Shown here piece after piece: positions 9,534 to 20,213 of a stretch of DNA of 64,000 nt. This DNA is from Dryocosmus kuriphilus (taxonomy: Eukaryota; Arthropoda; Insecta; Hymenoptera; Cynipidae): NCBI GenBank assembly GCA_038277395.1, contig CM076193.1, positions 93,325,583 to 93,389,582 of the forward strand. The letters run 5' to 3'. Each line of letters opens with the position of its first letter. The first letter of the stretch is position 1. The notes beneath the pieces were generated by a model. That model worked only from the letters and a program-made list of their open reading frames with translations. It ran no database searches and was not told where the DNA came from. Position numbers and translations under genes: made by a program.

Positions 9534-10989
9534 TGTCGGGTTTGTTACAATCGTATTCGGCGCTTTTTGAAAATGAGTTAGGTTGTTATAAAAACGAAAA
9601 AATTGAGTTGAAGGTCGAACAACAAGCGAAACCGATTTTTGTGAAACCGAGACCAGTTGCGCTTGCGCTTAAAGAAAAAGTAGACGAAGAGTTAGAGAGA
9701 CTTGAGAAAGACGGAGTTATTACTTTGGTCAAAAATAGCGATTGGGGGACTCCTCTAGTACCGATAATGCGCGAAGATGGAAAGTTTAGATTATGTGCGG
9801 ATTACAAAACTACGGTGATTAAAGTTTTGGAGGATGTCAAGTACCCGATGCATAGAATCGAGGAGCGTTTTGCGGATTTACAAGGGGGCGTAACATTCTC
9901 AAAGCTTGATCTATCGCACGCGTATAATCAATTAGAGTTGACTGAAAGTGCAAAAAAATTGCTAGCCTGGAGTACACACCGCGGAATTTACGTTCCAAAC
10001 CGTTTACCTTATGGTACCAAGCCTGCTTGTGCAATTTTTCAGGAAATCATTGAAAAAACTTTACAGGGTATCAAGGGAGTTAAGAATTGGATGGATGATA
10101 TTATTGTCACGGGGGCAAATAAGAAAGAGCATTTGGAAAATTTGAAAGAAGTTTTCATCAGGTTACTTTCCGCGGGATTCAGACTGAATTTGAACAAATG
10201 TGAGTTTTTCAAAGACAAAATCAAGTATTTGGGACACATTATCAGTAAAGAGGGTTTGAATAAAGATCCAGAAAAAGTAAGAGCAATGTTGCAAGCTCCA
10301 GTACCGAAAGACGTGACACAAGTCAAAGCTTTTATCGGGATGGTAAATTATTATGGGAAGTTTGTGCCGAAGCTTGCAGACATACTAGAACCTTTGTACA
10401 AATTGACAGAAAAGAACAGACAGTTTGAATGGGATCAAAAATGTGACATTGCTTTCAAAAAAATAAAGGAAATTCTAACATCTGAAGAAACCTTAGTACA
10501 TTTTGACCCTAAATTGAAAATGATGTTGACTTGCGACGCATCAAAAGAAGGTCTGGGAGCGGTTTTGTTTCATGTTTTCCCAGACGGTTCAACCAGACCG
10601 ATTTGTTTTGCATCTAAGAGGTTAAATAAAGCTCAACAAAATTATTCAGTGATTCATAAAGAAGCATTGGCTATATATTGGGCAGTAGGCAAATTTTATC
10701 AGTATTTGATGGGAAACGAGTTCATTTTGGCAACGGATCACAAACCGTTGATCGCATTGTTTGGGGGAAAAAAAAGGAATACCAGCAATGGCAGCTGGCA
10801 GATTGCAAAGATGGGCATTATTTTTGAGTGGGTTTAAGTACACCATTAAATATATCAAGGGCGCTGAGAACGGAGGCGCGGATGGATTGTCAAGATTGCC
10901 AGTAGAAGGGGAAACAGAAGTATCAAACACTGAAGAATTCGATTATTTTCATTTTCTGGCTAAAGACAATATGCCATTAGATGCAGAAT
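9530..10989 (+). pseudogene. Ty3/gypsy pol: reverse transcriptase and RNase H
   Basis: The frame encodes a typical gypsy RT. DWGTPLVPIMREDGKFRLCA is the fingers motif, FSKLDLSHAYNQLEL carries the first catalytic Asp, and LPYGTKPACAIFQ follows. NWMDDIIV is the Y/F-x-DD position with Trp-Met in place of the usual Tyr-x. The connection and RNase H follow, with TCDASKEGLGAVL and ILATDHKPL. A one-base frame change in the G/A run at about 10765-10780 shifts the end of RNase H into the next frame (GRLQRWALFLSGFKYTI, ENGGADGLSRLP). An in-frame TAA at about 10989 closes it before integrase. It resembles the K02A2.6-type gypsy polyproteins of insects. Confidence 0.9.
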
Positions 10990-12359
10990 AAATCAAAAAA
11001 GAGGTTCGAACAGATAGAATTTTGAGTAAAGTTTATTTGTTTACGAAAGAAGGATGGCCTAAGGAAGTTTCAGAAGAACTTAAAGTCTATCAATCGAAGG
11101 GAACAGAGATAAGTATTGAGAACGGAGTGTTGATGTGGGGATACAGGGTTCTAATTCCTGAAAGATATCGCAAGCAAGTTTTGGAAGAGCTGCACAGCAC
11201 CCATCAAGGCATGGTAAAGATGAAAAGCTTAGCACGACAGTATTTTTGGTGGCCAAATTTGGATAAAGAAATCGAACGAGTAGTAAAAGATTGTGATAGC
11301 TGCATGAGCCAATCAAATCAACCTGCTAAAGCGAAATTGATAAAGTTTGAAGAGACACAAAAAGTTTTTGAAAGAATTCACCTAGATTTTGCGGGGCCGT
11401 TTCAAGGAAAACATTTTTCGATTTTGATTGATGCATTCTCAAAATGGATTGAAGTGGCAGAAATGACATGAATTGACTCAGGCAGTACAATCGACAAGCT
11501 AAGAGAATGGTTCGCAAGGTTTGGGCTACCGGATTTAATTTTTACAAATAATGGTACGTCGTTTACTTCAGAAGAATTTGTTGTTTTTTGTAACAAGAAT
11601 GGTATACGCTTCCAAACGTCCCCACCCTATCATCCCGCGACAAATGGCGCGGCAGAAAATGCAGTAAAATCTTTTAAAAAGGGACTTTTGAAAGCGTTGG
11701 GAGATGTTTAAAACACAGGGACTTCCATACAAACCTTGTTAAGCAGATATTTGTTGACGTATCGAAACACAATTCATTGTTCAACGGGTCAAACTCCAGA
11801 AAATTTGATGTTGGGAAGAGACCCTAAAACGCGATTGGATTTTTTGCGCAAACCGATAGCGAATAAGATGAGACAACGACAAATTGATAATTATCTAGGG
11901 TCAAGGGAAGTCGTTTTTGACGTTGACGAAGTTTGTTATGTTCGAGGCTATAGAAATCCGAATAAACCTGTGTGGGAAAAAGCGATGATTAAAGAAAGAT
12001 TGGGAGATAGGATTTATATTTGCAAACCATGTAGCGAGCCTCAGTTGTCGTGGAAGCGTCACGTAAATCAGATTTTGAAAGTTGGACGTTTTTTTGAAGA
12101 CGCGTATGAGACCTTAGAAAGGGAGAGCGAGTCAGAAGAAAAAGAAGTTCGTTATGAACCGCCAGTCGAAATTGAAAACGCGAGCAAGGAGAACACAGTT
12201 CTTGAACCTAGGGCCGAACAGCTTCAAAAAACCGTTCAACTCGAAACAGTTCGTGCACCAATGGTTTCTGAGTCCGATGCAGAGACGATACAACAAAAGA
12301 GTTCAGAAAAAAAATGTTGTATCGAAACCAAGCGAGACTATCGCGCGTTGTATTGCTAA
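10990..12359 (+). pseudogene. Ty3/gypsy pol: integrase
   Basis: The zinc-binding HHCC module is visible (H-x3-H in HSTHQG, C-x2-C in CDSCM) after YFWWPNLDKEIE. In the core, HLDFAGPF holds the first catalytic Asp and NGAAENAVKSF the Glu. The second catalytic position reads TNNGTSF, Asn where the family has Asp. Two stops interrupt it: TGA at 11469-11471 and TAA at about 11709. The C-terminal part (11736-12359) keeps a YLLTYRNTIHCSTGQTPENL segment and an acidic tail. As shown it cannot be an active integrase. Confidence 0.9.
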
Positions 12360-12475
12360 GGATAGACCTAGAAGAAATGTCAAACCTCCAGATCGTCTCA
12401 ATATGTAGAATAGTTGAGTTTTTTTTTTTAGTTATTCTGTATGTAAGCAAGAGAAAATCGTAACTATTACACTAT

Positions 12476-12486
12476 GATGGGAGGAT
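12476..12486 (+). promoter_or_regulatory. Polypurine tract before the right LTR
   Basis: GATGGGAGGAT directly abuts the TGTAATG start of the right LTR. That is the expected place and composition for the plus-strand primer of an LTR retrotransposon. Confidence 0.7.
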
Positions 12487-12644
12487 TGTAATGTATTGGG
12501 TATCGTGTAATAGTGTGCGTGAGGTATCGTGTGGAGTGAACTTGAGCGCCATCGCCAGTGCGTTCCTAGCGTTTAGCGTGACAGCACCTTGTAAGTTATT
12601 CGCTTCAATAAATGTAGTTTAATTGAAGTATATTCCCTTTTATT
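12487..12644 (+). repeat. Right LTR of the Ty3/gypsy element
   Basis: It matches the left LTR over its length with a single-base indel. Confidence 0.92.
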
Positions 12645-12678
12645 GAGCCCTTGGTATATCACACTAATTATGTTACAG

Positions 12679-12762
12679 GAACGCAATACTGTATTTTTTG
12701 CGACTTTATTAAATATGAAGAAAAAGAAACTTCTTGAAATTGTTGAATCTAATAAGCGTCAG
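12679..12762 (+). CDS. Exon 3 of the BEN-domain gene
   Basis: The acceptor TTATGTTACAG precedes ERNTVFFATLLNMKKKKLLE and IVESNKRQ (28 codons), with the donor GTCAAT. It joins exon 4 in phase 0. Joining from exon 2 needs one more base than the sequence provides, so either the border differs or a base has been lost. Confidence 0.5.
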
Positions 12763-12810
12763 GTCAATTATATTTCATTATATATCCTAATTAAAAAAGA
12801 TGATTGCATC

Positions 12811-12881
12811 GAAGTCAAAATATCGTAACGCCTATTGAAGTCAAAATATCGTAACGCCTATTGAAGTCAAAATATCGTAAA
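12811..12881 (+). repeat. 26-bp tandem repeat, about 2.7 copies
   Basis: The unit is GAAGTCAAAATATCGTAACG plus CCTATT, with copies at 12811, 12837 and 12863. It is intronic, and the near-identical copies indicate recent duplication. Confidence 0.9.
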
Positions 12882-13218
12882 CCTTCCTTCGCTTCAAGCA
12901 CTAGATAATTTTTAACAAATTAAACCGTGCTGTAGTCGTATAAAAAACAGGTTCTACTTAATTTTCAGTATACAACTTAAAAAATAGATTCAATAGTAAT
13001 AAATGTACTCAAATGAACTTCTACATATAAAAACCATATTTTATGGAAATTAATCATTATGCATTATCTTCAATACGTTTTAATTAAACGTTTTTTTAGA
13101 TTTGAAAGATAATTTTATCATCAGCAAACAGACAATTATCAAGCGTCAATCTCACTTGAAAAACTTAATCTTCGCCGCTTGTACTATTATTTTAAATCTG
13201 TTTAATATATGTTAATAG

Positions 13219-14364
13219 GTTGAGAAAGACGAAAAAACGACAATCGAACAACCTGAGATACAGGAATATAAAAGGCATGATGTGACAGAAGAGTGTAAGG
13301 AGAATACTAATGAAAGTATGCATTCAAATACTGAAATTACAGACAATGAAAATAGATTTTTGAAAAGACGCCATAGTAATAGTGACCATTCATCGAAGAA
13401 GGTAAAACCTCCCTACTAAAAATATCGGAAAGAAAACATATAGAAATCGGATAAAAACCGGAAACAAACCGAACAGGAAAAATTTGCTTTTTATCTGGCT
13501 ATATCTGGTTTCTATCCGGTCTCAGATACATAATTTCGGAATCTATCTGGTTGTATCCGGTTCCTATCCGAGAAAGAGGATCAAAAAATATATAGTGAAA
13601 ATATTCATTCCGGTCCTATACGGTTTCTATCCGATAAATGGAACCTCAAATTAAATATTTAAAAAAATCCAAAGTTCATTTTTATCTGTTTTCTATTCGA
13701 TTCCTATAAGGGTCTTGACGCTCGTGATTGTCTTGGTAGTTCAGGACACTTCCGTTAGGATCGCAGGGATTATTGTCTCACAATAGGAATCGATCGTCGG
13801 AGTTATAAGTTAGCCACAATTTTTCACCATTGTTATATTGAAAAGATGTATCTAATACATCTGTTTGATCGTCATCGATCCTTTTTTTGGTGCTTTCACA
13901 GCACATATGTACCGGATATAAGTATTTTGAAGAACCGGATAAGACCCCTATAGAAACCGGATATAAATATTATACCATGCCGGATAGACACCGGTTAGGA
14001 GTCGGATACAAACCGGGGACAAAAATCGGATAGGAATCGGATACAAAAATAAAAAATAAACCGGATAGAATTCGGTTAGGAGCCGGATAGGAATCGGATA
14101 GAAGTATTTTGCAGATCTAGATACAAATCGGATAGGAATCGGATATAAATATTAGACGATACCGGATAGACACCGGTTAGGAGTCGGATACAAATCGGGG
14201 ACAAAAATCGGATACAGTGAGGTTAGGACCGGATAGGAACTCACTTCTATCCGGTTCTTATCCGATTCCTATCCGACATTTTAAGCAGGGCTACTTTGAA
14301 AGTTAATGCACCATCGGATACAAAGGAAACTGAACCTGAAGCAGGAAAAATCGAGGAACAACAT
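13219..14364 (+). CDS. Exon 4 of the BEN-domain gene, split by an insertion
   Basis: The first part (13219-13410) encodes VEKDEKTTIEQPEIQEYK through FLKRRHSNSDHSSKK. The second (14293-14364) encodes TLKVNAPSDTKETEPE through GKIEEQH, followed by the donor GTATGT. If the 13411-14290 element and one copy of the flanking CT are removed, the two parts join in one open frame through VKPTLKV. This supports a single original exon. The product segment is hydrophilic and charged. Confidence 0.55.
13411..14290. mobile_element. Repeat-phrase foldback element B (CGGATAGGAATCGG phrase)
   Basis: The tips are inverted: CCCTACTAAAAATATCGG on the left, and CCCTGCTTAAAATGTCGG as reverse complement of the right. 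The dinucleotide CT flanks both ends (13409-13410, 14291-14292). Almost the whole 880 bp consists of degenerate copies of CGGATAGGAATCGGATA-type phrases. They read TCCGGTTTCTATCCG in the left half and CGGATAGGAATCGG in the right half, so the element can fold back. It has no coding frame. Confidence 0.85.
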
Positions 14365-14446
14365 GTATGTTTACCTGTAGATATAATTTTTCCCTCAACA
14401 TCGAATCTTTTACAATATTATTTGTTAAACTGATTCATTTTGATAG

Positions 14447-14497
14447 GCTGAAGAACGTACTGACCAAGCTTCCTCTTCTAATGCACCAAAACCCATA
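14447..14497 (+). CDS. Exon 5 of the BEN-domain gene
   Basis: The acceptor TTTTGATAG is followed by AEERTDQASSSNAPKPI (17 codons) and the donor GTAAGT. It is in phase 0 with both the preceding exon and exon 6. Confidence 0.5.
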
Positions 14498-14800
14498 GTA
14501 AGTTTTTATTGAGCCGTTCCGTCTTTTTGATAACTTTTGAAAAACGAAATAGCTTTTCTTTTTCCAATGTTTCTTTAAAGTAAGATATACATATATTTAA
14601 GAGTTCGTAGTTAATAGTAACTGGAAAATCGAGATAATAATCAACAAATCACAATTAAAATTTATGTTTGCGTTTATTCGCAACAAACGAAAAGTAATAA
14701 CCAAAGTCTTGCTCATCCATAAAAAAAACAAAAAATTATTTAATGTGTGATTTGATCGCAATAAATTTTGAAATATTAAAAAAATTTTTGTAATTCATAG

Positions 14801-15050
14801 ATGCGACTCAATGAGATTGTGAATTCAGCAAATCTAGCAGATAAAATGGCGAAAATTGACAGTTTAAAAAAAGATCTTGCTAAAGCTACAGGAAATGCTG
14901 AGAAATATAAAAAATACAATTAAAAAATGGAGAAAACACTGTCTAGTTTACAAGAAGATTTAGACTGTGTGTCAGCTGATAGAGATAAATTAAGAAATTT
15001 AAATTATGAACTCCAAACAAAAGTAATTGATATTGCAGAAGAGCAAAAAA
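14801..15050 (+). CDS. Exon 6 of the BEN-domain gene, coiled coil, with stop
   Basis: The acceptor TTCATAG precedes MRLNEIVNSANLADKMAKID, then heptad-rich segments SLKKDLAKATGNAEKYKK and KTLSSLQEDLDCVSADRDKL. A TAA interrupts the frame between KYKKYN and KMEKTL; the sequence on both sides is clearly the same coiled coil. The donor GTATAT follows an A run. The single stop could be a real lesion or an error in the AATTAAAAAATG tract. Confidence 0.55.
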
Positions 15051-15864
15051 GTATATATATATTATGCCAAAGCCCAAAACTACTCCCATATTACTTGATA
15101 TACTTTAAAGATTACAATAAGTTTCAATCATTTTTTTAGTTTTTAATACATTTCAATGTTAATGAATAAATGTGAATAGAATTGAATAATTTTTTTATTA
15201 ACTTGAGATTCAGAATTTCAATACCTAACTATCACAAAAAGTATTATCGCCGTTCTTTTGGTGAATCTTAAATTCAACGATTAAAAATATAAATCGTGTT
15301 GCTTTTTTGATCTATTTCTAATTAGCATTTCTCCTAAACGTTTTTAAAATGTCAAATTTGTAAAATGGTTCTTTTTATCTGATATTTCAGTTACGTTATT
15401 TTAAGCTCTCAAATATTTCTTTCAATAGCTGCCCTATATACAACACAATTAAAAAACGCTAACTTTGATTAATTATTATTATACTTCAAAAATCATACAG
15501 ACATTGTTACAGATTTTGGTACAGATACGTTGTGCTGTGCACAATACAAGAACTAATGGCACAATTTCAATCCAATTTTTCAATTTGCTGTACCGGAAAA
15601 ATTATTCTGCCTTTAACATGCTTGCAGAAGTTTTCTTAAACAAAACACAAAGTTTCGATTGATGCTTTTGAGTGACTTCAAAGTAACTCGCGTAATATTA
15701 ATTTTTATTGCACGTGAGAAGTCATCAAAGGATTTATTCTTTTTTATTTTATTTTGAATCTTTATAGTATTAGTTAGATTTTTTTTCGTGCTAATGAAAA
15801 TATTTTAAGAAAAATATGGTATATGACAAATTTGGTATATAAACAAGAACTTTCGATACTTCCA

Positions 15865-15930
15865 GTGGAAGATGCTGAAGGAACTGCAAGCATCTGTACA
15901 ACGTACTACTTATACTATTAAACCGATTTC
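15865..15930 (+). CDS. Exon 7 of the BEN-domain gene
   Basis: The acceptor CTTCCAG is followed by WKMLKELQASVQRTTYTI and KPIS (22 codons), then the donor GTAAGA. The frame given continues the helical pattern of exon 6, but it is one base off the phase left by the exon 6 donor as read. Confidence 0.4.
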
Positions 15931-16999
15931 AGTAAGACGATTTTTTTTGTTGATCATTTGATTTGTGGTATTCATACTTCTGTGGTGTGAATTAAGACTG
16001 CATGTTTTGCTTATTCTTTAATTATTCATCAAGTTATTACATTTCATTATTAACACCATTTCATTTAATTGCGATTTTTGTATGAAAGTGGAGCATAAAG
16101 AATAACAGTTAACAGTTTCATTGATGGTTTCGTAGGTTTTTTGTACTTCTAATTACAAATTTTCTAAACTCAAACTCGCACCTTTGCCGCTTGTTTTCAG
16201 CTGCAATGCGTAAAGATTACATTCTATGACATGTGCGAAAGTGCTTTTTTTGAAAAACGCCTTTTTTCAAATAAAATCCTGTCCGCACTCATTATGAAAT
16301 GTACTATTTTATGTCTGTAGAGCGTGTGAAAAATTGTTGTAAAACTTTTCGAATATCTTGGAATAACGAGAGGTAGTTTTTATTTCATTTCATTGTTCAA
16401 AATCCTTATTTTGCATGCAGTATATTTTTTTTACTACTGACACACATTTGTGTAAAACGTAGCTATCCTTAATTTCCGTAGACATTTCCGACAATTAAAT
16501 TATCTGACCGCTCTACAGTCATTAAGATAGAATCGAATTTCTCACAATCAACTACTTATGAATTGATCATAAAATGCGTGACGAATTCGTAATCTTCAGC
16601 ACCTTCACTAGAATAAAATCATTCATCTCACTTTTTTTTTGATTTCTACTATAACGAATTTTAATCTACAAATAATAAATGAACTTACCTTTTAATACCA
16701 AATAATATTCGAAGTTAATACTCATATTTCAACGTTCATAAATGCTGTTTTATTTCTTTGTTATTATTTTTTGCATCTGTTTGAAAACATTTTTGGGTAC
16801 GAGTAAAAGAAAATATTAATTATTGATGAAAAATAAAACCCCTAACCATTGAGGCTTATTTTGTAGGAAAAGGAATTTCGAAGTTGTTGTAGTAAGTTTA
16901 TTGGAGATAATGTGTGCTCTAATACTTTCTAATTTTTGAATTATTGATTGCTTTCCTGTATGATATTCTTCGGTATAATTATTTTGTAATTTTACATAG

Positions 17000-17090
17000 T
17001 CATAGAAAAGCAGATGGACGAAGCTAAAGAAAAGCCTATGGCTTATGCAGAGAATTTACCGGTAGGGCGAAAGAGGAGGAATGCTGATAT
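17000..17090 (+). CDS. Exon 8 of the BEN-domain gene
   Basis: The frame after TTACATAG encodes IEKQMDEAKEKPMAYAENL and PVGRKRRNADI, a basic segment just before the BEN domain. The exact borders are uncertain: donor candidates are GTAATA at about 17091 or GTAAAT a few bases later. Confidence 0.4.
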
Positions 17091-17192
17091 ACGTAATATT
17101 TCATGTAAATATTTATTTATTTTTGTAAACAAAAACAGCCATATCTGTGATACACCGTTCATTTCACGAAAATAAAGATAACACTTCCACAG

Positions 17193-17496
17193 GTACACCT
17201 CGGAAACAACGTTTTCATTGATTCTGCTACCTTAGACAATGTTCTCTTGCACTCAATTACGCCTTCCCAATTAGTGGGAAATTTGCTTACGGCAAAATTT
17301 AAAGAAGAACTTCTGGTCAGTACAGTCTCTAGCCGCGCTAGAAGTAAATCAATTAGCACTGTAAGAAGTCGCCTTGCAAAGGTTGAAGATGTATAAGAAA
17401 GCGTTGAAAATGCAGAAGAAAACACAAAGAAAGGAGAATTGATGCAAAAACTGGCTCCTAAGAGGTTAGATCCGACAAGATTAGAAGGATGCAGAC
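17193..17496 (+). CDS. Exon 9: BEN domain, with in-frame stop
   Basis: The acceptor TTCCACAG precedes VHLGNNVFIDSATLDNVLLH, then SQLVGNLLTAKFKEELLVST and KRLDPTRLEGCR. The order GNxVxVD, an L..NVL helix, xNLLxxxFxxExLxxSTV and the closing LDPxRLExC match a BEN domain. These domains are DNA- or chromatin-binding modules of transcription regulators. A TAA at 17394-17396 lies between the two halves (LAKVEDV and ESVENAEEN). The donor is GTAAGT. Confidence 0.65.
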
Positions 17497-17781
17497 GTAA
17501 GTTGAATAATATGTTTATACATATTTATTTTTACATAAATATTATGCGAAATGGAGCTACTAATATGATGACTATTGCATGTTACGATCTAAAAACGAAA
17601 AAGATATGCACGTATAGTTGAAATGAATATCAATGTTCAATTATAGCATAATATCTATGGAAAGTTTTAAATATACAATTATGCATCTTCGAATTTTGGC
17701 AACAAAATATGTCCAAGCAATTGATTTGTTTGATATCTTTTCTAGTCTATTATAATTTTTGGCTTGAAACACATTATCAAG

Positions 17782-18341
17782 ACATTTTAAGTTCTAAAGA
17801 GAAAAACAAATGTCACCTTTCAACCGAGCTTAACAAATTCAATGGTTACGTTGGTACTGAAATAGCCAATTTGAAGAAACCCAAAGAACCAAAAAAAACA
17901 GCGCAAACCAAAAGGTAATAGCAATTTCCTTTATTTTTTATAATAAACATAAATTTATCAAAGAGTATTGAATTTTTTTATATTTCATGTCGGAATGCTT
18001 CTTTCATTAATGTATTAAATAATTTACTAATCTTTCTAATAAATACAAAAAAAGCAGGCACGAAAAAATTGAATGATGATGTTCACTCAGACCAAGATAA
18101 GGATCTTGAGCAGGCAGACAATTCATCAAATGAGGGCGCTAATAAAAACAATGCAGAGCTTTCTCGGCTGGACTCTTTGGTGTTTGTTGGCCAAACAGCT
18201 GATAAAAGTGAGTCTGAAGTAGACGAGAGCCTTTTGCGCGATGAAGAAGATGAAGATCCTTTAAATATTATTGATGAGCAGCAAAATGAGAAACAAGGAG
18301 ACGGAAATGAAAAAAAATTAAGAGATGGAACAACTTTTTAA
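17782..18341 (+). CDS. Exons 10-11: C-terminal tail of the BEN-domain gene
   Basis: Exon 10 (17782-17914) joins exon 9 in frame and encodes SSKEKNKCHLSTELNKFNGY and a KKPKEPKKTAQTK basic end before the donor GTAATA. Exon 11 begins after AAAAAAGCAG and encodes an acidic tail (LNDDVHSDQDKDLEQAD, ESEVDESLLRDEEDEDPLNI), ending at 18341. The phase from exon 10 would lead to a stop rather than the acidic frame, so one border or base is wrong or lost. Confidence 0.45.
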
Positions 18342-18405
18342 TTATTTTAAGGTAAAAAAAATATGTATATTTTTGTGTGTATTCACAAATCTACTTTTTC
18401 AAATG

Positions 18406-18411
18406 AATAAA
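18406..18411 (+). promoter_or_regulatory. Candidate polyadenylation signal
   Basis: AATAAA lies about 65 bases after the stop of the acidic last exon of the BEN-domain gene, a sensible distance for its 3' end. Confidence 0.5.
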
Positions 18412-18453
18412 GTTATTCAAACATAAAATATGCATCATGATATGTATGTTAAC

Positions 18454-19239
18454 TACTGTTAAAAATGATTTCATTTGTGAAATCTAAAAAATCATCGATT
18501 TTCGTACAAATCTTTCCATTAAAAGAGTCGTTTTAATATTTAAAGCTATTACAAACAATTCAATACCCAACGCACTAAATATTAAAAGAATCTATTTACG
18601 TATATTTATTAAGTACAGTTTTTGACTATTGGGTATGATTATTTTACTAAGAATAAAAATAAATATTGAAAACTATTGAATTTCATTCAAATAGTGGTAA
18701 TAGAAACAACCGTTGAATAATATTGAAAAAATTCGATTCTTGTATCATAAAAAAATATTCAATTTCATTGGAAAGACCATCATAATATTTGAAACTATTA
18801 AAAACGATTCAATACCTAATAAATGGGGATATTATAAGAACCGACTAACATCTATTCATTCAAATGAGTTTTTCACCATAAAATATTATTGATTACTATA
18901 ATTCGTGCATTTGAATGAATTTTAATCCTTGATCTTAACACTACAATTTACGATTCAGAATGATTGGAATAACATAAGCAATAGAGACGATTGAAATTTA
19001 TTAAAAACTTTCAATTGAATAGTCAACTTACGTATTGGAAATGATTGAAAATGTTAGATTTCAATGGAAATTAATCATAATCTATTGTTTTGCAATATAT
19101 AGATTTCAATAAATTTCAATAACTACGCATGTTACTCAGATTTTGAAACGGTTTCAATGGTCATTTTTACGATTAAGATCGCGGATTAAAATCCATTGAC
19201 TTTTCTTTAATAGTTTTCAATGTAACTTTTTTAGCAGGG
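18454..19239. mobile_element. Repeat-phrase foldback element C (ATTGAAATTTATTG phrase)
   Basis: The right tip in reverse complement reads CCCTGCTAAAAAAGTTAC, close to element B. The left tip, TACTGTTAAAAATGATTTC, is a degraded inverted counterpart. The interior (about 780 bp) is filled with variants of TTGAAAACTATTGAATTTCA and ATTGAAATTTATT in both orientations. No coding frame or clear target duplication was found. It lies just after the BEN gene's 3' end. Confidence 0.6.
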
Positions 19240-20213
19240 TTTCATTTTATATTTTTCAACTGAAAAATTGAATAAATAAAATGAACTAAATACATTTATT
19301 TTAATTCTAATTACATCAAATCCGGATCTGCTACACAAGAAAAAAAATTTTTTAAGTTGAAATTTGTATCCGATATGTCCATATCACAAAATATTGGATT
19401 TGGGATATTTCAGTTTAGTTTCAGGGGTTTCGGCACCCCGGGTGATCAAGGGATGCATCGGGAGTTACTGTCAGCGCTCCAACCGGCTGCTGACAAACTA
19501 TTTCAATTAGTATAATCATAGATATAACGTAAGAGATGAGGTATCGAATTAGGTCGGGCACATACCGGTAGTTGGCGCCACAGAAAAGTTTTGGCCCCTG
19601 TAGCTTCGACCACATACTTGTAGAGGCACAGGCGATGCATATAGCGCCAGATATGAAATGATTGAAAATCGAAAATGATTATAGTGCTGAATAGTTGCTA
19701 CGTGATATTGCAGATGATCTAAAAAAAGCTACTGGCTTTTTGAAATCAAAAATAGTTTATCGTAATGAAGTCAAAAATCAAAGTTCTTTAAGTTCAAACG
19801 ATTTCCATACGAAACTTTAGATTCACATAAAGAATGACCCGCTGACCAGCCCTCTTGCACCGAGTATACCTGTACAACTTTCAAGATTAAAGGGATGGTG
19901 CAGTTGGCAAATTGTATGCGACTAATGACTAATCTATAACGGGAGGCAATAGAAATATACTAATTTGAAGGACACTTTCCTATTAAAGTATATTCAATAT
20001 GTATATCAATATTTTTTCTAAATGGTTCACCTACAAGTTGTTCCTTTTGGCGTCAAAATGATTTATGAATTTTTTCAGAATTTGAAAAAAATATTTAGAA
20101 GTTATTTGAATAAAATACGTATTTTAGTTAAATAAGCTGTGTAATTGAAATATTTTACTTTGAAACGCATCAAATATATTCTTTTTCAAGAAATATGTTC
20201 ATAAAATCCAGGG
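19240..20213. other. Unassigned stretch
   Basis: AT-rich sequence apart from a GC-richer block at about 19430-19640 (containing GGCACCCCGGGTGATC and CCGGTAGTTGGCGCC). I could not identify a gene or repeat partner for that block in this window. Confidence 0.4.

Larger units (their letters stand above)
9375..12644 (+). mobile_element. Ty3/gypsy LTR retrotransposon, internally deleted
   Basis: Two direct repeats of about 158 bp bound the element (9375-9533 and 12487-12644), both running from TGTAATGTATTGGG to ATTCCCTTTTATT. They differ by about one base. Between them lie reverse transcriptase, RNase H and integrase in Ty3/gypsy order, with no env. The gag and protease regions are absent: the RT frame begins within a few bases of the left LTR, so a large deletion joins LTR to pol. 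It sits in the sense orientation in intron 2 of the BEN gene. No clean target duplication was found (CTAAT on the left, GAGCC on the right). Confidence 0.93.
8685..18341 (+). pseudogene. Multi-exon BEN-domain protein gene, disrupted
   Basis: I traced about eleven exons on the plus strand: 8685-8904, 9121-9289, 12679-12762, 13219-13410 joined after an insertion to 14293-14364, 14447-14497, 14801-15050, 15865-15930, about 17000-17090, 17193-17496, 17782-17914 and about 18057-18341. Most borders are GT/AG. Junction 1/2 (C|GA giving Arg in HLARSEEEMKLKM) and junction 9/10 (C|AC giving His) keep frame. The product would have an N-terminal low-complexity segment, a coiled coil (exon 6), a BEN domain (exon 9) and an acidic tail. 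BEN domains bind DNA or chromatin partners in transcriptional regulation. In-frame TAA codons in exons 6 and 9, one-base mismatches at several junctions and an element inside exon 4 argue for a pseudogene, unless sequence errors explain them. Confidence 0.6.

Noticed and set aside
9375..12644. Possibility that the gypsy element is an env-bearing errantivirus
   Set aside because: Integrase is followed by about 600 bases of acidic tail and then directly by the polypurine tract and LTR. There is no envelope frame.
12643..12828. A separate 61-codon gene after the right LTR
   Set aside because: Its middle part is exon 3 of the BEN-domain gene, with an acceptor and donor visible; the flanks are intron.
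19430..19640. GC-richer block considered as a tRNA or SINE head
   Set aside because: I could not fold a cloverleaf or find convincing A and B boxes by eye, and no second copy occurs in the window.
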